Part shown: positions 46,053 through 55,087 of the stretch, one piece after another
Numbering within the stretch: position 1 is the stretch's first letter
Layout: every line of letters begins with the position of its first letter
The notes under the pieces: generated by a model
The model's database searches: none
What the model saw: the letters and a program-made list of their open reading frames with translations, nothing else
Told to the model about the DNA's origin: nothing
Source of the DNA: Paenibacillus xylanexedens
GTDB taxonomy: Bacteria > Bacillota > Bacilli > Paenibacillales > Paenibacillaceae
Length of the DNA stretch: 64,000 nt
Direction of reading: 5' to 3'
NCBI RefSeq assembly: GCF_001908275.1
Contig: NZ_CP018620.1
Span: 6,386,001-6,450,000, forward strand
Position numbers and translations under genes: made by a program

Positions 46053-47183
46053 ATGCTCCAAGAAACGATCGGCATTATGTTCGATTCACGCATGTACCGG
46101 GGGATACCGGCCGGAAGGACCGGTCAGGAATCACTCGCGAATTATGAACAGGCAGCGGCCAGTTATGGATTAACTCCCTGCTTTTTGAGGCTGGAAGATA
46201 TTGATTCGGATCAAAAAACATGTCTTGCCTATGTAAAAAAAGAAGGCAGATATGTTCGCGAGCGCATGCCACTGCCCTCCGTCATTCATAACCGCTCACT
46301 CCAGCTTCGCCGGACGGAACAGCATCAGATCACCAAGCTGATGTTGCAGGGTATCCAGGTATTCAACGTTCGCAACCGGTACCGTAAAGATCACATTCAT
46401 GACATGCTTCATCAGGACCTCGCCTTGCGAGAACACCTGCCCCGTGCAGTCAAAGCTACGCCAGAGTCTCTGGCCTATATGATGGAACAATATGATGACC
46501 TCGTCATCAAACCATGCAGCGGTAGCATCGGTCATGGGATTATGCGAGTCTTTGAGCGAGATGGACAGTGGAAACTAACCTGTGAGACGAAGGCGGCACG
46601 CAAAGGGTGGGCTACCTTCCGATTGAGCAAAGGACAGCTTCCTTCCGCCACCCTAAGGCGGATCTTTCGCCATGCCTACCTCATTGAAGAGCGTATCCCA
46701 CTGGTACGTTATGAGGGCAGGCCGGTAGATTTGCGGGTATCTGTACAACGGGGCAGCGATGGTCTTTGGGGAATAACAGGCATGTTTGCCAAAGCGGCTC
46801 CTGCCCATACGTTTGTCAGCAATATCGCCCAGGGCGGTAAAGTCATGAAGCTCGCAGAGGCCCTTGGATTAGGAGAATCTGGCTTTGACCTGGCTCGACT
46901 GGAATACAGAATCGGACTCGTTGCACTTCGTATTGCCCAGAACCTGGCGGCCAGTCTGCCACATCTGGCTGATCTGGGTCTTGATCTCGGGATAACGCGC
47001 AGCGGCCAGATCTATTTTATTGAATGCAATGGACGGGATCAGCGTTACGGTTTTCGCAAGGCGGGAATGTCGGAACACTGGAAGGCAACGTACAGCAAAC
47101 CGATGGCTTATGGGCGTCTGCTGCTGGAACAGAATTCGAGAATTCCGAGACAACCGCAGACATACGATAGGAGACTATATTGA
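46053..47183 (+). CDS. YheC/YheD-family spore-coat ATP-grasp protein
   Basis: 376 residues from the ATG at 46053, seven bases after GGAGG. An N-terminal YheC domain (TIGIMFDSRMYRGIPAGRTG, LPSVIHNRSLQLR) precedes an ATP-grasp fold: DDLVIKPCSGSIGHGIMRV (nucleotide loop), VDLRVSVQRG and the metal-binding end YFIECNGRDQRYGF. B. subtilis YheC and YheD are coat-associated proteins made in the mother cell. ATP-grasp enzymes ligate a carboxylate to an amine or thiol, so this one may modify or cross-link coat components; the substrate is unknown. Divergent from the fibre gene, supporting a common spore role. Confidence 0.88.
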   Translation: MLQETIGIMFDSRMYRGIPAGRTGQESLANYEQAAASYGLTPCFLRLEDIDSDQKTCLAYVKKEGRYVRERMPLPSVIHNRSLQLRRTEQHQITKLMLQGIQVFNVRNRYRKDHIHDMLHQDLALREHLPRAVKATPESLAYMMEQYDDLVIKPCSGSIGHGIMRVFERDGQWKLTCETKAARKGWATFRLSKGQLPSATLRRIFRHAYLIEERIPLVRYEGRPVDLRVSVQRGSDGLWGITGMFAKAAPAHTFVSNIAQGGKVMKLAEALGLGESGFDLARLEYRIGLVALRIAQNLAASLPHLADLGLDLGITRSGQIYFIECNGRDQRYGFRKAGMSEHWKATYSKPMAYGRLLLEQNSRIPRQPQTYDRRLY

Positions 47184-47268
47184 TTTCGTGTGCATTCTGT
47201 GTCAATATTATGCAGAACGGCCGGTCTTGCCGGCCTTGAAGTTCGCATTAACCCTAAGGGGGATATTC

Positions 47269-48060
47269 ATGGCAAAAACGCTGTTGCGATTAATGACCGA
47301 GCTTTCTTCGCGCAAATGGATCTCCCGGACCGTGGGAGCCTTCTCCAAAAGCCGGGGAAGTAAGGCATTTATCCCTTATTTTGTCCGGACCTACGACATC
47401 CCTGTTCAGGAGGCCGAGAAAGACTGGAAGGAATACCGTTCACTGAACGATTTCTTTACCCGCAAATTAAAGCCGGGCATGCGCCCGTTGGAACTTTCAG
47501 AGCATGCACTGATCAGCCCGGTAGATGCCAAGATTACGGCAGCCGGTCCAATATCTGCAGGGACACTCCTGAATGTTAAGGGACAAAATTATACACTTGC
47601 TGAATTATTAAACCATTCTCCCCATCTGGAGAAGTACAAGCACGGGTACGGGTTCGTCCTCTATCTCAGCCCTCGCGACTATCACCGCATTCATGCACCT
47701 GTCAGCGGCCGCAAAATAGAGAGCGAGCACATCAAAGGCAAAGTTTATCCCGTGAATGATTTTGGCCTGACCCATATGAGATCCGTGCTTAGTCGAAACG
47801 AACGACTCATTACGTATATCGCACATGATTACGGTGAAGTGGCGGTTGTCAAAGTAGGTGCGATGAACGTGAGTAGCATACAATATGCTGATACGGACAC
47901 AAGTACCTGGGCACAAGGCGATGATCTGGCCTATTTTGAATTCGGTTCCACCGTTGTTCTGCTGACGCAGAGTGGCACATTCGAACCAAACCCGGGCTTA
48001 CAGCCAGGCGATTCGGTCAAAATGGGCGCATTGCTTGGTCGTTTGAAACCGAAGAACTAA
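47269..48060 (+). CDS. psd: Phosphatidylserine decarboxylase
   Basis: 263 residues from the ATG at 47269 (AAGGGGG seven bases before). Family marks: YRSLNDFFTRKLKPGMRP, SPVDAKI, GYGFVLYLSPRDYHRIHAP, VGAMNVSSI, and the self-cleavage site FGSTVVLL with GST at about 226-228, where Ser becomes the pyruvoyl group. It makes phosphatidylethanolamine at the membrane. It follows the YheC/YheD gene by 85 bp, with only a short GGCCGG / CCGGCC hairpin between, so they may be co-transcribed. A strong terminator follows. Confidence 0.95.
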   Translation: MAKTLLRLMTELSSRKWISRTVGAFSKSRGSKAFIPYFVRTYDIPVQEAEKDWKEYRSLNDFFTRKLKPGMRPLELSEHALISPVDAKITAAGPISAGTLLNVKGQNYTLAELLNHSPHLEKYKHGYGFVLYLSPRDYHRIHAPVSGRKIESEHIKGKVYPVNDFGLTHMRSVLSRNERLITYIAHDYGEVAVVKVGAMNVSSIQYADTDTSTWAQGDDLAYFEFGSTVVLLTQSGTFEPNPGLQPGDSVKMGALLGRLKPKN

Positions 48061-48075
48061 TGAGTCCATACGCAA

Positions 48076-48127
48076 ATAAAGAGGATGGCGCAGCACCTGT
48101 AACCAGGTATTGCGCCATCCTCTTTAT
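48076..48127 (+). terminator. Terminator after psd
   Basis: TAAAGAGGATGGCGCA and TGCGCCATCCTCTTTA form a perfect 16-bp stem; the inner loop also pairs (ACCTG / CAGGT). Confidence 0.85.
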
Positions 48128-48199
48128 GAATTCATATTCATCCATATATACATGCAATACGAAGCTTCGCTCCGTCGTTATTGGTCTGCTGAGTTCTCC

Positions 48200-48316
48200 T
48201 CAAAACCACACATCTTGCAAGTCCTCTGCCGGTTTGAAGCGACGCAGACGGTTCCGGAAAATATTGCATCCCTTCGTAGAGCATCCCCGGTTGCGGACCC
48301 GACGTTTTCCGTTCAT
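48200..48316 (-). CDS. Small basic Cys-containing protein, 38 residues
   Basis: ATG at 48316, about nine bases after AAGGGGGA, stop at 48200. The translation starts MNGKRRVRNRGCSTKGCNIF and continues RNRLRRFKPAEDLQDVWF: 11 Arg/Lys, two Cys five residues apart, and a Trp-Phe end. Not recognised. The good ribosome site and strongly biased composition argue for a real gene, but a chance frame is possible at this length. It lies downstream of the AraC gene 48408-49193 on the same strand. Confidence 0.55.
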   Translation of the reverse strand: MNGKRRVRNRGCSTKGCNIFRNRLRRFKPAEDLQDVWF

Positions 48317-48337
48317 CACAAGTTCCCCCTTTTGGTC

Positions 48338-48371
48338 ATCTGGAATGCTAGATAATTACCCTTGCATTCCA
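48338..48371. promoter_or_regulatory. Inverted repeat between the AraC gene and the small basic gene
   Basis: ATCTGGAATGC and GCATTCCAGAT form a perfect 11-bp inverted repeat with a short spacer, about 20 bp upstream of the small gene's ribosome site. No T-run follows on the minus strand, so a terminator is less likely than a control site. Confidence 0.45.
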
Positions 48372-48407
48372 GATTTGAAACGGTTTCCTGTTTTTCTCAT
48401 CAGAATT

Positions 48408-49193
48408 TCAACGAATCTCGGACGGGCTTTTGCCGGTATATTGCTTGAACTGACGACTGAAGAAGAAAATATCCCGGTAACCCAGAGCATCCGCCACTTC
48501 GGTCACATTCATGCCGGTATGCACCAGCAGATGTTCCGCCCGTTCAATACGCATGCGGATAATATAAGATTGCACCGATGATCCCACCAGTTCCTTGAAC
48601 TTGATCGAGAAGTATCGGGGCGATAAGCCAGCCCGCGCAGCCAGGTCTTCCACCCGATGCGTAATCCCCGGATGCTGACGCACATAATTGGCGACCTCCT
48701 GGATGACATCGGACAACTGATTGCTCACCTTTTTCTCCACAGGTTCTTCCGTATCGGCGCGCAGCAAATGAATCATCAGCTGTTTCAGAATCAATCGACT
48801 CTCTTCATCACGTCCGTACACATCCGATAAGAACAGTCTTACATAACGTGCCAGCAAGTGCTCAAACTCCACCGTTTCCTGTACCTCGCGATAGGACTGG
48901 GGAACGTCAGCAACAGGCACGTCCACATCAAAGTGAATATACGTAAGTACCAACGGTTTTTGCTTATTATGTGTTGCAGTAGGATGATCTCCTGGCCTGA
49001 ACAAAAAACAACTACCCTTGCCAACTTCATACGACTGGTCATTCAGTACAAGCGTTCCTTCACCACTCCATACATAAAATAAATCATAGTTTTGCATCGG
49101 TTTTTCCCGTTTCTGCCACTTCCAGCCCGGTTCACAGACAATTTTGGCGACAGCGGGCAAAATAACAAATGATGACGGCGATGCCTGCAGCAT
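48408..49193 (-). CDS. AraC-family transcriptional regulator
   Basis: 261 residues. The N-terminal cupin-like domain (YDLFYVWSGEGTLVLNDQSY, GSCFLFRPGDHPTATHN) senses a small molecule. Two C-terminal HTH units (ITHRVEDLAARAGLSPRYFS, MNVTEVADALGYRDIFFFSR) bind DNA. This layout is typical of Paenibacillus sugar-utilisation regulators. No target genes lie beside it, so its regulon is unknown. Confidence 0.88.
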   Translation of the reverse strand: MLQASPSSFVILPAVAKIVCEPGWKWQKREKPMQNYDLFYVWSGEGTLVLNDQSYEVGKGSCFLFRPGDHPTATHNKQKPLVLTYIHFDVDVPVADVPQSYREVQETVEFEHLLARYVRLFLSDVYGRDEESRLILKQLMIHLLRADTEEPVEKKVSNQLSDVIQEVANYVRQHPGITHRVEDLAARAGLSPRYFSIKFKELVGSSVQSYIIRMRIERAEHLLVHTGMNVTEVADALGYRDIFFFSRQFKQYTGKSPSEIR

Positions 49194-49287
49194 GTCGCCA
49201 CTCCCCCTTGATAGTTAATCTCTCTGCATATGGCATCATTCTGATCTGAATCTCACTTCTTCAATCCAGGCCATATGTATTTCAGTA

Positions 49288-49483
49288 TCTATAGAAATTG
49301 AACTAAAGAACATTTACACTTGCCACTTCGATGACAGAACAACCTTCCGATCGCTGTTATCCCCAGATTTTTTGATTCACTTTTACAAAGGTGAAAATCT
49401 GACGATAAAGGCGAACGCTCCGCTTCTTCAGGTTATTTCTGCCCTCTACGTTTTCGTGTAAATAATTAGTTCAACTTGTATAG
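49288..49483 (+). repeat. Interspersed repeat family 1, copy B
   Basis: About 195 bp bounded by CTATAGAAATTGAACTAAAG and AATTAGTTCAACTTGTATAG. The interior matches copy A from GATGACAGAACAACCTTCCG through CCCCAGATTTTTTGATTC to GCGAACGCTCCGCTTCTTCA. It is shorter than A because the AGCTTTCT hairpin is missing. It accounts for most of the 369-bp gap between the AraC and MocR genes. Confidence 0.85.
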
Positions 49484-49562
49484 CATGATTAAATACAACT
49501 TGCTCATATATAATCTCTGCTCCTACAGGAGCGAAATGTCTTATCCCATTATACAGCGGAAT

Positions 49563-51023
49563 TCACCGAAACGAAAATGTGCACTTCTCCCAGGCTAGCC
49601 GCATTCGCCGGATTCCCTCTGTCATCTCTTCTTTCTCCAGATGTGCAAAAGCAAAACAGGCCGCCGGATGACCTGAAGTCAACCGATATCGCTCTGCATC
49701 ACGGAACAATATGCCATCCTCCTGAGCAAGCTTTTTAAATCGCTGATAACTGTCCACATCGCCATTCCAGGTAGCGTAGATATGCAGTCCTGCATCACCA
49801 AGCTGCATTGTGAATGCCTCCGGCAACTGTAGTTCCATCTCGCGGACAAAAAAATCATGCCGTTCCCCATATAACCGGGTTAACCGTCGTAAGTGCCTCA
49901 GGTAACCTCCTCTGGTCATAAATTTTGCCAGTGCGCGCTGCTCTAACAGCGCCGGAGGTACCGGTTCATACAACGCCTTGGCGGAAAGGAGAGGTTCTAC
50001 CAGGCCAGGCGGCAGTACGGCATAGCCAAGTCGGAACGAAGCAACCATCGTTTGTGAGAATGAACCAACGTAGATGACGCGCTGTTCACGATCAAGCACT
50101 TTGAGGGGTTCAATTGGTCTTCCGCCCCATCGGAATTCACTGTCATAATCATCTTCAATGATGACCGCATTCCGCTTTGAGGCCCACGCAAGCAAGGCAC
50201 GTCTTCTATCCAATCCCAGCACGGCCCCTGTTGGAAACTGCCGGGTAGGGGTGACAAATAACGTCTGTGCCTCCCAAGGCTGAGGTATAATGCCTGCGGC
50301 ATCCACCTCTGCCGGGATGATTTTCCCACCACAGGACTTGACGGCATGGGCGATGCCCGGATATCCCGGATTCTCTAATACAACTGCTGTATTCTCCGTA
50401 ATCAGCAATTGAGATAGCAAGGTGATGCCTTGCATTGAACCGCTGAACAATACAATCTGAGATGGTTCAGCCTGGATACCACGTGTCCATCTGAGATGGG
50501 AGGCGATGGCCTCACGCAGTTCCGGATCACCGGCTGCACCACTCGATTCTCGCCAACCACTGCGATGAACCGCAGCGAGTGCACTCTTCCACTCCCCTAA
50601 CGGGAAATGTTCGGCAGGCATGCGCTGCATTTGAAAATTAATGACGGACAACTTCAGAGAAGACATCTGAGTCCGCAGGACTTCATGTTGTGTATTCAAC
50701 CTCTGTACTCGTTCGCCCCAGGCAGACAGCTTGAGAACGGCTTCCTGTTTCTCATTTTCCTGAGTGGATAATGTTTCGGTGACAAATGTACCTCTTCCCC
50801 GATGTGCATGGACATAACCATCCGCAAGCAACATGTCGTATACCTGAGCTACCGAACCACGTGACATCTCATATTGTTTTGCCAACTCACGTGTGGAAGG
50901 AAGCCGCGTGCCCCCCACCAATGTGCCTGCATGAATAGCATCACGTAACGCATGGTACAATGCCTCATACTTGTATCGATGCTGAAGTTCATAGGTATCC
51001 ATCGGCAGCCACAATTCCATCAT
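49563..51023 (-). CDS. MocR/PdxR-family regulator (GntR HTH fused to aminotransferase fold)
   Basis: 486 residues from the ATG at 51023 (GAGAGG before). Residues about 15-85: GntR winged helix (GTRLPSTRELAKQYEMSRGS, DMLLADGYVHAHRGRGTF). Residues about 125-480: class-I aminotransferase-like domain with the PLP segment EDDYDSEFRWGG and YVGSFSQTMVASFRLGYAVL, where a Lys normally binds PLP but the S-x-x-K position reads SFSQT. Absence of Lys there suggests a changed or PLP-free effector site and merits alignment. Divergent from a PNPOx-like gene, a typical MocR pairing linked to vitamin B6 metabolism. Confidence 0.87.
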   Translation of the reverse strand: MMELWLPMDTYELQHRYKYEALYHALRDAIHAGTLVGGTRLPSTRELAKQYEMSRGSVAQVYDMLLADGYVHAHRGRGTFVTETLSTQENEKQEAVLKLSAWGERVQRLNTQHEVLRTQMSSLKLSVINFQMQRMPAEHFPLGEWKSALAAVHRSGWRESSGAAGDPELREAIASHLRWTRGIQAEPSQIVLFSGSMQGITLLSQLLITENTAVVLENPGYPGIAHAVKSCGGKIIPAEVDAAGIIPQPWEAQTLFVTPTRQFPTGAVLGLDRRRALLAWASKRNAVIIEDDYDSEFRWGGRPIEPLKVLDREQRVIYVGSFSQTMVASFRLGYAVLPPGLVEPLLSAKALYEPVPPALLEQRALAKFMTRGGYLRHLRRLTRLYGERHDFFVREMELQLPEAFTMQLGDAGLHIYATWNGDVDSYQRFKKLAQEDGILFRDAERYRLTSGHPAACFAFAHLEKEEMTEGIRRMRLAWEKCTFSFR

Positions 51024-51175
51024 GCACCTCTCTTCATTTGTCTTCATCTGTGATCCCCGACTAATTGGCCTACTAAAGTGAATGTAAATTGGATCTATTT
51101 CATTGTCAATGTATGAACTATTGTTATCCATAAGATATGGCGTTCTATTATACATTCAATGATGGGGGAATACAC

Positions 51176-51793
51176 ATGAGACGGAAAGAATTCACAGTAG
51201 ACGAAGAACAGGAAATTACCACATTTCTGGATCAGTGCTCCTTCGGGTTTCTGGGCACGGTCAGCCCGGACGGACAACCACGGGTTACACCGCTGAATTT
51301 CGTATATATGGACGGTTGCTTTTATTTCCACGGCAGTCTGGCTGGCGAGAAGATGAAACAGATCAAACAGGATTCGTCGGTCAGTTTCACAGTAGCTGAA
51401 GAGTTCTCCCTGATTCCATCCTACTTCAGTGATCCTGAGCTTGCTTGTCCAGCGACTTCTTTCTTCAAAAGTGTTATGGCCTTTGGTCAGGCTGAACCGG
51501 TTAAAGATCTGGACATCAAAGGTAAGGTACTGCAACGATTCATGGAGAAACTCCAGCCGCAAGGCGGATATGTACCCATTGACGCTACTGACTCGCGTTA
51601 CACAGGAAACCTCAAAGCTGTAGCCGTAGTCCGAATTAGTCCTGAACGTATCAGCGCCAAATTTAAATTTGGACAAAACCTCTCGAGTGAACGATTCGAT
51701 CATATCAGTGGTGAACTGGAACAGCGCAATGAAGGAAGAGATGCCGAAACTGCTGAAATGATGCGGAAATACTGTCCATTTCATCAGCAATAA
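51176..51793 (+). CDS. Pyridoxamine 5'-phosphate oxidase-family protein
   Basis: 205 residues from the ATG at 51176 (GGGGGA before). A split-barrel FMN fold: CSFGFLGTVSPDGQPRVTPL, FYFHGSLAGEKMKQIKQDSS and VMAFGQAEPV. It belongs to the general heme/FMN-binding PNPOx-like group, not the true PdxH, so its reaction is unknown. The divergent MocR gene is probably its regulator. No terminator is evident before the aminotransferase promoter. Confidence 0.85.
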   Translation: MRRKEFTVDEEQEITTFLDQCSFGFLGTVSPDGQPRVTPLNFVYMDGCFYFHGSLAGEKMKQIKQDSSVSFTVAEEFSLIPSYFSDPELACPATSFFKSVMAFGQAEPVKDLDIKGKVLQRFMEKLQPQGGYVPIDATDSRYTGNLKAVAVVRISPERISAKFKFGQNLSSERFDHISGELEQRNEGRDAETAEMMRKYCPFHQQ

Positions 51794-51901
51794 GTTTCAT
51801 TTCTTGAGGATTACTCCAAGGTTGAATTCAACGATAACCCACCCGAAAACCCTCTGCAACAACGCGGTAAAGCGATATAACTGTCATATTGCGTAATTTC
51901 C

Positions 51902-51930
51902 GTGACGGGGGCATGTCAAGGTGATATAAT
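51902..51930 (+). promoter_or_regulatory. SigA-type promoter of the aminotransferase gene
   Basis: GTGACG (51902-51907) and TATAAT (51925-51930) are 17 bp apart, about 40 bp before the gene. The -10 is perfect; the -35 matches TTGACA in four bases. Confidence 0.65.
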
Positions 51931-51971
51931 GTTAGGCAGTTGAATCACAAAGACTTGGAAGGATGAAAAGA

Positions 51972-53270
51972 ATGAATCCACTGGCTGAACAGTTGAACGA
52001 AAGTATTCAGACAGGCAGCAGTCACGTCTACTCCATGCTGTCACAGCTTGGCAAAGAAATTTATTTTCCTAAAGAGGGGATCTTGAGTCAATCTGCTGAA
52101 GCAGCAAGCTTGGCCAAGACCCATAATGCCACGATTGGTATCGCCCTGGAGGGTGGTGTGCCGATGCATCTTCAGGTTATTCAGGAGAAGCTATCTGCAT
52201 TCCAGCCAAAGGATCTGTATCCTTACGCTCCACCTGCAGGTAAACCTGAATTGCGGACCGTCTGGAGAGACAAGATGCTGAAGGAAACGCCTTCTCTGGA
52301 AGGCAAAACGTTTGGCAATCCGATTGTAACCAATGCTTTAACCCATGGACTAAGTATCGTAGCCGACCTGTTCGCCGATGAAGGGGACGCTGTCATATAT
52401 CCGGATAAAAACTGGGAAAATTACGAGCTGACCTTCGGAATTCGTCGTCATGGCCAGTTGGTTCATTATCCCCTGTTTGATGATCAGTTGAACTTCAACA
52501 GTGAGGGTCTGCTTCAGGCTTTACTTGATCAAAAGGACAAAGGTAAAGCGATCGTTCTGCTCAACTTCCCGAATAATCCAACAGGTTATACGCCTGGAGC
52601 CGAAGAAGCAGATGCAATTGTGAACACGATTCTTCAGGCAGCTGAAGCCGGCGTTAACGTAGTTGCTGTAACAGACGATGCTTACTTTGGACTGTTCTTC
52701 GAAGATTCCATTCATGAATCCCTGTTTGGCAAACTTGCCAACATTCATCCACGTGTGTTGACCGTAAAAGTGGATGGTGCAACCAAGGAGGAGTTCGTAT
52801 GGGGCTTCCGCGTTGGATTCATTACGTATGCCCATGAAGATGCAGCCGTTCTGCATGCATTGGAACAAAAAACTCTCGGTATTATCCGGGCAACGATCTC
52901 CAGTGGCCCGCATCCTTCCCAGACTTTTGTACTGGATGCGCTCAAAGCACCGGAGTTTGAAGCACAGAAACAGGAGAAGTTCGAGATTATGAAAGGCCGC
53001 GCCAATAAGGTAAAAGCCATTCTCGATAGCGGCAAGTATGGAGATGCATGGGACTATTATCCGTTCAACTCTGGTTACTTCATGTGCCTGAAGCTAAAAG
53101 AAGTTGGCGCTGAAGAACTTCGAAGCCATTTGCTGCACAAATATGGTGTGGGTACAATCGCGCTGGGTGAATCGGATCTGCGAATCGCCTTCTCCTGTAT
53201 TGAAGAATCCGGATTGGAAGATCTGTATGAAACCATCTATCGTGGAGTTCAGGATCTGCAGACGACTTAG
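51972..53270 (+). CDS. Class I/II PLP-dependent aminotransferase
   Basis: 432 residues from the ATG at 51972; an ATG at 51963 touches the GGAAGG site and is less likely. Marks: LYPYAPPAGKPELR, NFPNNPTGYTPG, AVTDDAYFGLFFED, the PLP-Lys region DGATKEEFVWGFRVGF and the substrate Arg in ESDLRIAFS. The group is aspartate/aromatic aminotransferase-like, but its substrate cannot be set. It is a single-gene transcript with its own promoter and a strong terminator. Confidence 0.92.
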   Translation: MNPLAEQLNESIQTGSSHVYSMLSQLGKEIYFPKEGILSQSAEAASLAKTHNATIGIALEGGVPMHLQVIQEKLSAFQPKDLYPYAPPAGKPELRTVWRDKMLKETPSLEGKTFGNPIVTNALTHGLSIVADLFADEGDAVIYPDKNWENYELTFGIRRHGQLVHYPLFDDQLNFNSEGLLQALLDQKDKGKAIVLLNFPNNPTGYTPGAEEADAIVNTILQAAEAGVNVVAVTDDAYFGLFFEDSIHESLFGKLANIHPRVLTVKVDGATKEEFVWGFRVGFITYAHEDAAVLHALEQKTLGIIRATISSGPHPSQTFVLDALKAPEFEAQKQEKFEIMKGRANKVKAILDSGKYGDAWDYYPFNSGYFMCLKLKEVGAEELRSHLLHKYGVGTIALGESDLRIAFSCIEESGLEDLYETIYRGVQDLQTT

Positions 53271-53347
53271 TTAAAATACCGTAACAAAGTTACAACAATC
53301 TCAGTAGCTCAGGGGAAACAGGATCATGTCTGTACCCTGAATGATAT

Positions 53348-53408
53348 AAGAACCCTTTGTATAACGGCGACGTTTCATGTCTCTGGATATACAAAGGGTT
53401 CTTTTGTG
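53348..53408 (+). terminator. Terminator after the aminotransferase gene
   Basis: AAGAACCCTTTGTATA and TATACAAAGGGTTCTT form a perfect 16-bp stem with a 24-nt loop, followed by TTGTGTTTT. Confidence 0.85.
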
Positions 53409-53569
53409 TTTTGCAACTCGCATGATACTACTCCACTCCCCCGGACAGCTGCCCAAAAGCTCTAATTTCTGACTTTACCGGGCATCGGCCCAATCAGCCT
53501 ACCCCCACGGCACATAATATACGATGTACGCAAGGGCGTGCCAAACAACCACTTGAAAGGGGAATGACC

Positions 53570-53698
53570 ATGTCTGGAGTTGAAGATACAAGAGGCGGTT
53601 ATGGATGCGGCGGTTACGGCGGAGGATTTACAAACACAGGTGCCATTCTCGTTCTGTTCATCTTGCTCGTGATCATCACTAAATCGTTCCTCTGTTAG
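53570..53698 (+). CDS. YjcZ-family sporulation peptide
   Basis: 42 residues from the ATG at 53570 (AAGGGGA before; an ATG six bases earlier is too close). Composition: MSGVEDTRGGYGCGGYGGGF, a Gly/Tyr-rich head, then one membrane helix (GAILVLFILLVIITKSF). This is the layout of the YjcZ/YuiB-type small spore proteins of Bacillus. Likely a membrane or coat peptide made during sporulation. A clear terminator follows, so it is monocistronic. Confidence 0.82.
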   Translation: MSGVEDTRGGYGCGGYGGGFTNTGAILVLFILLVIITKSFLC

Positions 53699-53755
53699 TA
53701 CCAATACACACTTGCGAGAGAACCAAGTGATCTGATTGCATGATTCCATTACAGC

Positions 53756-53803
53756 ACAAAGAAGGGTATTCCGGGACACAGCCCGGCATACCCTTCTTTT
53801 GTT
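53756..53803 (+). terminator. Terminator after the YjcZ-like gene
   Basis: AAAGAAGGGTAT..CCGGG and CCCGG..ATACCCTTCTTTT form a long stem followed by TTGTTATTTTTT. Confidence 0.85.
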
Positions 53804-53867
53804 ATTTTTTGTACCTCTCACTGATGAACCCAATGTAATAATCCGAGTTGGTCAGGTGTCCGATCGT

Positions 53868-55085
53868 TTACTCGTCCTCTTCTTCCTTCAACCACTTGTT
53901 ACCTTGCGAACGCCGCATGATCACAATCACCAGTATACCCAAAATAAGTGCTACTCCGGTGACAGTCAGTCCACTTGCTCCGGCAGCCAGCATAGGCAAC
54001 CACATAAGCAATGCAGCCAGTGCGTGCAGATGGAATATGAATCCCAACACCTGAGAACGACGACTCTCACCCGAGATTGGATAGATCATAATCCAGAACG
54101 ATTCACTATGACTGCGACGCAGCGCACCTAACTGAACACCTGCAAGCAACAGGAAGAACAGATACACCCCGACACCAAAGTAGCTGCCTGCTGTCCACCA
54201 GGATAGCAACATGCCCAGTACAATTAAGCGTAACACGATTGAGAACACTTCGGTTCGAATAAACGTTTTGGTTATCAAGTAACGGTAAGCTTTCCCTGCA
54301 TTCCAGGGAAGACCGCTCCCCCATTTGCTAAGCCAGCGACGCGAACTTACTTTCTGCCCAGATGAAGGCACATCCACAAACCAGCCAAGCGTCCGCATAA
54401 CCCTGCCAGCCTGACCCTGCTCTACCTGGATCAGTCGTTCCCACGCTACCCGATGTTTCACCGGTATACGCAAGGCGACGATGTAGACAACAGCCAGCAG
54501 CAGCAGGAACCATACGCTCCGCTGCGGTGGTTGCCATAACCAGGCGCCAACCGCCAGCACAGCCAGTGCCCATCGCAAGAGACGGTATCCTCTTGCTGCC
54601 CCGACCTGAACCATTCTTAGCTCTTGCCACGCTCCATAACTGGACAACCCTTTCCACAGCAACAGGAATACGATGAACCAGCCAAATGGCCGTGCATCCA
54701 GATCTGCTCTGACATAGAGCGGCCACAGTGTAACAAATACAAGCAGCAATCCCAGAGTTTTATAGATGATGCCCCGGGCAAAGCTGTTCTTCAAATATTC
54801 CTGCATCCGGTATTCCTGTGGTCGCAGGAACACAATATCTGCCGGAAGCAGATATGTACGATAACTGCTAAACAGCACTAGCGGTGCCAGCAGCAGTAAT
54901 GCAACCCAGCGAATCGGAAATTCTGCCGGAATGTTCTGGACAAACGATGTATACCAGGCGGAGAACGCAATGACGAGAAATAAAAAGACCATAGCTACAC
55001 CGCTCTGGATCACATAACCCAGATAAGGAAGAATTCCGTTCCAGAATCCTGTGCGTCTTTGCTTCCATAGCAGCTTGAGATCCAT
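53868..55085 (-). CDS. ecsB: ABC transporter permease, EcsB-like
   Basis: 405 residues from the ATG at 55085, two bases after the ecsA stop. About 8-10 membrane segments in two blocks, with SSYRTYLLPADIVFLRPQEY between, as in EcsB. The EcsAB exporter is tied in Bacillus to secretion, regulated membrane proteolysis and competence. C-terminus is acidic (KEEEDE). Co-transcribed with the ATPase gene. The third gene of the B. subtilis operon, ecsC, is not present. Confidence 0.85.
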   Translation of the reverse strand: MDLKLLWKQRRTGFWNGILPYLGYVIQSGVAMVFLFLVIAFSAWYTSFVQNIPAEFPIRWVALLLLAPLVLFSSYRTYLLPADIVFLRPQEYRMQEYLKNSFARGIIYKTLGLLLVFVTLWPLYVRADLDARPFGWFIVFLLLWKGLSSYGAWQELRMVQVGAARGYRLLRWALAVLAVGAWLWQPPQRSVWFLLLLAVVYIVALRIPVKHRVAWERLIQVEQGQAGRVMRTLGWFVDVPSSGQKVSSRRWLSKWGSGLPWNAGKAYRYLITKTFIRTEVFSIVLRLIVLGMLLSWWTAGSYFGVGVYLFFLLLAGVQLGALRRSHSESFWIMIYPISGESRRSQVLGFIFHLHALAALLMWLPMLAAGASGLTVTGVALILGILVIVIMRRSQGNKWLKEEEDE

Positions 55086-55087
55086 GC

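Noticed and set aside
51095..51790. 231-codon minus-strand frame opposite the PNPOx-like gene
   Set aside because: Antisense shadow; the plus-strand frame has the PNPOx-like fold and a ribosome site.
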